Source: Phoronis australis (Eukaryota > Phoronida > Phoronidae). Taken from it: a stretch of DNA of 64,000 nucleotides. Positions within the stretch are counted from its first letter, which is position 1. Each line of letters opens with the position of its first letter. Positions 58,735 through 64,000 of the stretch are shown here, in pieces. The DNA is taken from NCBI GenBank assembly GCA_002633005.1, contig NMRA01000136.1, forward strand, positions 542,967-606,966, in the 5' to 3' direction. The notes under the pieces are model-generated. The model ran no database searches. It saw only the letters and a list, made by a program, of their open reading frames with translations, and was not told where the DNA came from. Both the position numbers and the translations under genes were made by a program.

Positions 58735-59320
58735 GGGCCCAAAAATGAGCTAGACTAGATATTCGAGGTACCGGCCAAAACTAATATAAAACGAACAATA
58801 GTACAGCACTGAACACCAAATGACCCATTACAGACAAATTACACTCTGGAATGGGTCCGGCAGAAATCAAAAATGGACCCCCCAAAAATTTGAGCTAGCA
58901 CATACATTCGAGGTACCACAAAACCCGACTCCATGTGATTCAATACATGTCACAGATCACTAAAACCCCAGTGACAGACAAATACACTCTGGGTTGTGCC
59001 CGGCAGAAACCCCCAAAAATCTCAACCACGGTATGCCATCAAAAATTTGACCTAGACTAGATTTTCGAGGTACCGACCAAAACTGAATTTAAACGAACAA
59101 TAGTACCGCACTGAACACCAAATGACTCATGACAGACAAATTGCGCTCTGGAATGGGTCCGGAAGAAACCAAAAATGGACCCCCCAAAAATGAGCTAGTA
59201 CATACATTCGAGGTACTACAAAAAACCAACTCCATGTGATTCAATACATGTCACAGATCACTAAATGCCCTATAACAGACAAAATACGCTCTAGAGGTGC
59301 CCGGCATAAACCCCCTTTAC
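58735..59320. repeat. Two-unit (ABAB) tandem repeat with a period of about 300 bp
   Basis: GAGCTAGACTAGATATTCGAGGTACC-type A units start near 58747 and 59049, and GAGCTAGYACATACATTCGAGGTAC-type B units near 58892 and 59192. A to A is 302 bases and B to B 300. A and B share a core (GAGCTAG, ATTCGAGGTAC, ACAGACAAAT, CTCTGG, CCCGGCAGAAA) but differ elsewhere, a higher-order arrangement of two diverged monomers of about 145-157 bp. No ORF spans it. Confidence 0.85.
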
Positions 59321-59758
59321 TCTTTCCGTACTAGTGCAACGGACTCGCTGTAGTCTGAACACATTGTCCGGGCTGCATGTATTTGATACATCCGGACATT
59401 TGCTGAATGGCGGCTGGGCATGGGTGATGTCATTCAAATGCATGCACTTGAGACACTGAGGCCGATGGATCCGTGAGTAACTTTGGGTATCTAAGATCAA
59501 GTCCGCATCTCACGTCACAAGTCAAGATGAAGTCCGTGAGATGCGGACGCAACGTTGCTAATTTTTGTAAGTTTTTATTCCAGTATTAGACTCAAACTTG
59601 ATCTGTTTTCTCAACTGGATGTCTCAAATTTTCATATTTTTGGGTATCTAATTCAGTCACCTATGCTTTGAAACCTTCCGTTCTCCTGCACATCCAATTA
59701 AAATTGCAATGTGCTGTTTGAAAGTCAGTCCTGCTTCTACACCCATTTCTATTTTCAG
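59321..59758 (+). other. Relic intron upstream of the orphan DUOX exon
   Basis: Parts of this stretch (for example 59420-59470, GATGTCATTCAAATGCATGCA...GATGGATCCG) match DUOX intron 29 (50855-50905), showing that the duplicated segment includes the intron before the penultimate exon. It ends with a normal TTTTCAG acceptor. Confidence 0.6.
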
Positions 59759-59902
59759 TTTCTGAGCGAAAAGCACTTAATCAATATGCCAGGCGGTAAC
59801 TTGCTCACGGAGCTACAATCAGCGACACATTTTGGTCAGGCGGACTATCTAGCGATACTGGATGCCATCTCACTTCAGCACCCGGAGATTCGCAGCTTGT
59901 AA
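59759..59902 (+). pseudogene. DUOX: Orphan penultimate DUOX exon with lost splice donor
   Basis: 129 bases (59759-59887) correspond exactly in length and frame to DUOX exon 30 (51034-51162), encoding FLSEKHLINMPGGNLLTELQ and ending LQHPE. The acceptor TTTTCAG is intact. At the donor the working gene has GAG/GTTTGT; here it reads GAGATTCGCAGCTTGTAA, so GT is gone and the frame runs to a stop after IRSL. The next GT (TTGTAACT) is out of phase. No terminal exon follows before the contig break at 60189. With no other DUOX exons found from 52262 to 59758, this is a relic of a third DUOX 3' end, not a gene. A truncated protein ending here would lack the FACGP motif. Confidence 0.88.
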
Positions 59903-60029
59903 CTCTTCCACCTGCCTATTTACTTCACTAACATTAAAACTGTTTGAACTAAAGAAAGTGGAAATACCTACGTCAAGACACATGCAAGAACAAACTAACT
60001 GAATTCGGGTCTTTTTCAATGCCGGACCT

Positions 60030-60090
60030 GCTCTGTCTGTCTGTCTGTCTGTCAGTCTGTCTCTCCCTCCCTCCCTCCCTCCCTCCCTCC
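60030..60090 (+). repeat. CTGT and CCCT simple-sequence tract
   Basis: (CTGT)n followed by (CTCC)n, TCTGTCTGTCTGTCTGTC then CTCCCTCCCTCCCTCCCTCC. It sits after the relic exon in the place where the upstream gene has the CT tract at 1-35. Confidence 0.85.
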
Positions 60091-60188
60091 TATTATAAAA
60101 CCAATCGTATAAAGTTGTTTCGCACAAAGATTACAAGTCAAATTGACAGGTCGTTTTTTCTACATACTAGACCGATTAAGGTTATTTC

Positions 60189-60189
60189 N
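60189..60189. other. Single-N contig junction
   Basis: Left contig ends in the intron after the relic DUOX exon; right contig starts inside the 3'-flank block (equivalent to about 432). The last-exon equivalent (266-394) is missing at this join, so the gap may hide sequence or the two contigs may not be true neighbours. Confidence 0.85.
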
Positions 60190-60579
60190 TCTCTCTCTTC
60201 CACCAATCATATCGATCTTTAATTAATTTTACAATCATTTCATTCATTGTCTATCTTAAGCTCTTCAGACAACTTATTATTTTCAAATGTTCTACTCAAG
60301 TTTTGTAACTGACGTCATTCTAGTCGAGCTCTAAGTGCGACAGTGCCTTTATATAGAAACCCAGAAGTAAAGTGTGTTAACATCAAAATGGACACTCAGA
60401 TGCGACATTGGAGGTTTATGACACAATATTCAGACAGTTTGCTAAACTGTTTTCTCAAATCCTCAAAGCTCTTGCGAACAAAGAAATAATTGAAATAATT
60501 CGCAAATAGTTAAAAATAAATTATGAAAGTTGTGGAGATCAATCAACGGCGCAAAAGTCGAATCTTAAGCACAGATCAT

Positions 60580-60745
60580 ACTATTCGAAAACCACATTAT
60601 ACGCAGGCTACATTATACACAGACCACACTATGTGTAGACCAGATTATTCTGCGACTACATTGTACACATATATCATTATAACCAGATCACATTGTGCGC
60701 ATACTATAATATGCACAGACCACACTGTATGGAACTGCCATGATA
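60580..60745. repeat. Minisatellite, second-block copy of 815-990
   Basis: Same CAGACCACATTATA-like units and same flanks as at 815-990, with substitutions. Confidence 0.7.
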
Positions 60746-62384
60746 CTACGAGTTCATTAACAGATCGTAGGCTTTTGTGAAAGATAAAGAAAGGAAATTT
60801 ACAATGGACTAAATAGACATTGCCTATGCGTGCCACCATGCTCAGAAACACACGCCAGGCGAGACTGTGGCTACGGGGAGATGGAAAGTTCCGGTTTCCA
60901 GAGATTTCACACCGAAAGTGAAGGAAGCCTGAAGAAATCTCGGATAACATATAGTCAAGGCAAGAGAAAAGTAAGAGTGCGGGTTAGTTAACGTACGAGA
61001 AGCCGGTGAGCTGGGTCAAAAGAAATACATGCGACTTGAGATGACATTGTAGAGTGCTCAGCTGAGAGAACGCGTAGTCATCAGTAGTAGGGATTTGGTC
61101 GAGACTCAAACCTAAGCACTGTGTGTATAAGCAGGGTCAAAACGCTCTTCCCGTGCTTTCTTTCAAAAAAAAAACAAGTTTTGGTTTATACCACTTACCT
61201 TTATAAAAGTGTCTTTGTCTTGTTCCTTACTAAATTTAGAGGAAAATTTCGAGATTATTGAACAGTGGCCTAAATCAAGCTTGGTTTCTTCATCGAAAGC
61301 ACGAGTTTAATGCCACTTTTAAACACACACTGGCTGGTAGACATTAATATACATAGCTGGAACGTTAACGGCATGGACTTAAGAACTACTTTCACGGCTT
61401 TGATATTCAGGAAACACGGAGTAACAGTTTAGATCGTTTTCAATTGGACCATTAAACTACAATTGCAAAATAAAAAAATAAATTTGGTACTCAGATGGCA
61501 TTTTGCTATTGTGAAAGAAAATGTTGTACCATCTACCTCATTGCAAGAGCCCTGCTATCCAAATGTTCTTTGGGTGAGATTTCATTTAGTCAACTGGATT
61601 GAAAAATTGACTGAATAAAGCTTGCCACGACGTCACACGCCGAAGTCCACTGTACATTGGTTTAAGAATGGCTAACGACAAGAGAAATTGAAAACGGTGC
61701 TAGCCAAGTAGAATCTTCATTTGTGCGAAAACGAAAATTATTCAGTCAAAACGGTTACCAGACGGATGAAATTATAAAATGGTCTGGCCCACATCATACA
61801 GGACCAGTCTATGTTTTACCCAAAAGATCAAGTACATTTTCTGATAACTTGGTCTTTGACCATTTAGTATTCGACATATAGAAAGATTTTAAAACATTTT
61901 CAACGGTTTGATAATAAAGAAAACGATACTCTCGGCTATGATGGCGGAATCATGTGCGCTTGACCACCAGAATACCTGTGTTTGTCGTCGACGCTGACCA
62001 CGTTGAAACTAGGTGCAAATGGCAATGGCGCATGCAGGACAAGTCGGACACGTTTTCAATACTTCGTGGTCAGTGGCGAGCATTCTAAAAGTTCGATGCT
62101 CTACTTATCTGTGGAGAGGTGCAAATAAGGGATCAGAAAAATACTTTAACTTTTCCACCTCAGGAGGAGATCCATGATCCCTGCGAGAACAAAAACGTAA
62201 AACTGTTACAATACTTAGTCTCTTATCTACAAGAACAGAGCACGGAGCACCAAATTTGATAAATGTTTCAAAGAGATACTAAAGCAAGTGCACAGAATCA
62301 AGTTATAAACACGGCACCATGCAGCGGCGGTCGGAGAGCCGTATTTGTGAGTCTGGTCGCAAGTTTGTGAGTCGGTGTAGTGTC

Positions 62385-62767
62385 GGTGGTTTTAGAGGTA
62401 CGCGTGTCGTCAGTCCGGCGCCGTGTTGGTCGGCCAGAGAAGTGTTGGTGTGTCCCGGTGAGCGTGGCGTGGAAGTGAAGAACTTTGAATGTAACATGAG
62501 CGTTGTTTTCACTTCTGATTTATGGACCCAACCCGCGTCATTTGGCGTAGCTGTTCGCGACGTACTGTAAGGGAGGAGCTGAACGTAAGCAATTCGAGCC
62601 AAGAAGGGAACTAAGTATAGATCAGGGTGATTGCAAATTCGGTCGTACTTCACGTTTATTTGTACTGAAGTAAAGCACCTCGGAAATATTTGCTCTCGAT
62701 GGTCTATCGTTACTGATGGAGACTTCAAATTCTTATTTTTGTAATTATTATAATACCAGCATCTCGG

Positions 62768-62839
<72 letters not shown>
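62385..62839. other. 455-bp segment present only in block copy 2
   Basis: Block copy 1 reads AGTGTC/CATGAGAG (about 2703-2716), while here AGTGTC and CATGGGAG are separated by this segment, which begins GGTGGTTTTAGAGGTACGCG and ends in the (GA)n run. GTC occurs at both ends, so insertion with a 3-bp duplication or deletion from copy 1 are both possible. It holds a CG-rich part (62395-62570) with a 83-codon frame opening upstream at 62319, of no recognised identity. Confidence 0.7.
62771..62837 (+). repeat. (GA)n microsatellite, about 33 units
   Basis: Uninterrupted GA dinucleotides over 67 bases. They encode spurious Arg-Glu or Ser-Leu runs in ORFs that cross them. Confidence 0.97.
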
Positions 62840-63840
62840 CATGGGAGAAGAAAACGGAAGATCATTTATGTAAATTAAGTAGAGAAGCGGGCGAAGGCAA
62901 AGCCCTGGGGATCTCCGGCGGTAGGTATTGGTAAGCAACTGAAAGTTGTATCTCTCAGTGAAACATATTGGGTGCGGTTTGAGAGATTATGTAATATTCA
63001 ACTCCAGTAATATCATTATGATTCATCTTTTAGAAGAGTATTTGGTGGTCGAAAGCTTTAGAGAGATCCAAAAAGATGACCAGGGGATTCATGTCATGAT
63101 CAAGATGGGAACAAATGCGGTCTAAAAGTTTAAGCGAAGTAAGTTCTGTGGAATGATATTTTCTGAAGCCATATTGGTGTTTGTAAAGAATATAATTTTC
63201 ATTTAGGAGTTTTGAAAGTTGTGTATGGATATTTTTGATAATTTTTTAGATTATTGGGAGAATAGAAATGGGTTCATAATTGCCCTAGTGCTCTTGAGTC
63301 CTAACCATGTTGTTTAAAAATTGGGATTACCTTAGCAATCTTGAAAGCTTCTGGAAACGTACCAGTGGGCAAGCATTGGTGAGAGGTTCACTTATAAAAG
63401 GTCGATTATTTTGACAATTTTAGATGATACGTTGTCATGACCAGTACTATTTTTGCGTCCATGTCTCTTATAATATCCAATACATGTTTATTATTAATTA
63501 GTTTGAAAGAGAACTTAAATTTGTTTGGTGTGGGAAGTCTTTGAAATTTTTGTTTTTTCAGTTAATGATTCAGAAAGAGATGGGCCTATTTGGGTAACGT
63601 AGGTGTTGAATAAAATTGCCATTTCGGGTAGGTCACTGGTTTTAGTGTTATCTGAACGTAAGAGATATTCTGGGGTATCATTTTTTGTTCGTACGCCCTT
63701 GTTCATAGCAGTCTTTATTGTATTCCATGATAGACTTCTCTTTTTTGAATGTGTCATGATAGTAAGATTGCTTGTCAAAATCAATACTTTTTTGATAATC
63801 TTGTTGTATATCTTAAGATTTTTATATCATGTAGCGTAGG
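62840..63840 (-). mobile_element. Degenerate CR1/Jockey-type LINE fragment, block copy 2
   Basis: Counterpart of 2700-3720. On the - strand, 63784-63515 encodes the pre-RT linker (YLLRSDNTKTSDLPEMAILF) and the region near 62900-62845 carries LIYINDLPFSS. RT blocks between them are more decayed than in copy 1, with stops in place of the block 2 frame. Dead and truncated. Confidence 0.75.
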
Positions 63841-64000
63841 ATTATGTGTTGCGAGGGGTTGTCTTGGCTTGTTTGTAAAGTTTATCTCGATCTGTAAACA
63901 AATGGAAATTAAGATGCCAGGTGTTACTCATGGAAATAATATAATATGGAAACTTTGCTTAATCGTAGATTGTTGTGGCAATTGTCTGCAAAGAGTGATT

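Larger units (their letters stand above)
60190..64000. repeat. 3'-flank block, copy 2 of the segmental duplication (partner 432-4000)
   Basis: Collinear with 432 to about 4000 and running to the window end. Most short stretches differ by a few percent. Differences: the 455-bp extra segment (62385-62839), deletion of about 45 bases near 61258, and small indels. No gene except the dead LINE is present. Confidence 0.88.

Noticed and set aside
60019-60222. ORF rich in Leu/Ser/Pro across 60030-60090
   Set aside because: Simple-sequence translation crossing an N.
62303-62938. 211-codon - strand ORF containing a long Ser-Leu run
   Set aside because: The run is the GA microsatellite; the frame fuses a LINE fragment to the unrelated 455-bp segment.
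1-64000. CRISPR array, prokaryotic operon, phage or a novel defence system
   Set aside because: The window is eukaryotic with spliced exons, LINEs and SINEs; no spaced direct-repeat array or bacterial gene organisation is present.
1-64000. DUOX maturation factor (DUOXA) neighbour, as in vertebrates
   Set aside because: No multi-pass DUOXA-like exon was recognised on either strand; it may lie outside the window or elsewhere.

Overview
This is an intron-rich, AT-rich eukaryotic window with no prokaryotic features. It is dominated by one large dual oxidase (DUOX) gene on the + strand and by remnants of a tandem DUOX cluster, set among retrotransposon debris. Invertebrate-style DUOX, several LINE classes, tRNA-derived SINEs, MITEs, minisatellites and strong haplotype divergence suggest a highly heterozygous marine invertebrate animal (cephalochordate, hemichordate or lophotrochozoan-like). 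The phylum cannot be fixed from the sequence alone.

Layout. 1-394: 3' end of an upstream DUOX paralogue (last exon only). About 432-4000: its 3' flank, carrying a minisatellite and a dead CR1/Jockey-like LINE. This block recurs at 60190-64000 at high identity. 4000-19350: mostly non-genic DNA with a THAP-type zinc-finger ORF (8232), a MITE (10194), and two 5'-truncated dead LINEs (about 10990-13240 and 16960-18640), the second split by a 401-bp MITE. 19354-52261: the DUOX gene. I could join 31 exons in phase throughout, giving 1511 codons plus a stop. They encode signal peptide, peroxidase-homology domain, first membrane helix, EF-hand region, ferric-reductase membrane core with four heme histidines, and FAD/NADPH-binding dehydrogenase domain. 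52806-57553: an L1/Tx1-like LINE on the - strand with a 14-bp target-site duplication. 57770-59320: minisatellite and a two-unit tandem repeat. 59759-59902: a relic penultimate DUOX exon without a splice donor. 60190-64000: second copy of the 3'-flank block.

Assembly. There are three single-N junctions (36277, 54829, 60189). At the first two the sequence on both sides of the N is the same region in two diverged versions that reach exactly to the N. This is the signature of unmerged overlapping contig ends from two haplotypes. DUOX exons 12-15 therefore appear twice (31716-36276 and 36278-40886) but probably exist once per haplotype. The true locus is about 4.6 kb shorter than shown.

Function. 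The intact DUOX would be a membrane H2O2 generator: NADPH is oxidised inside, electrons pass through FAD and two hemes, and H2O2 forms outside next to the peroxidase-like ectodomain. No DUOX maturation factor gene is visible. The most unusual features are a six-copy 36-bp in-frame tandem repeat that multiplies the exon 17 splice donor, a degenerate first EF-hand, and evidence of repeated 3'-end duplication of DUOX genes.
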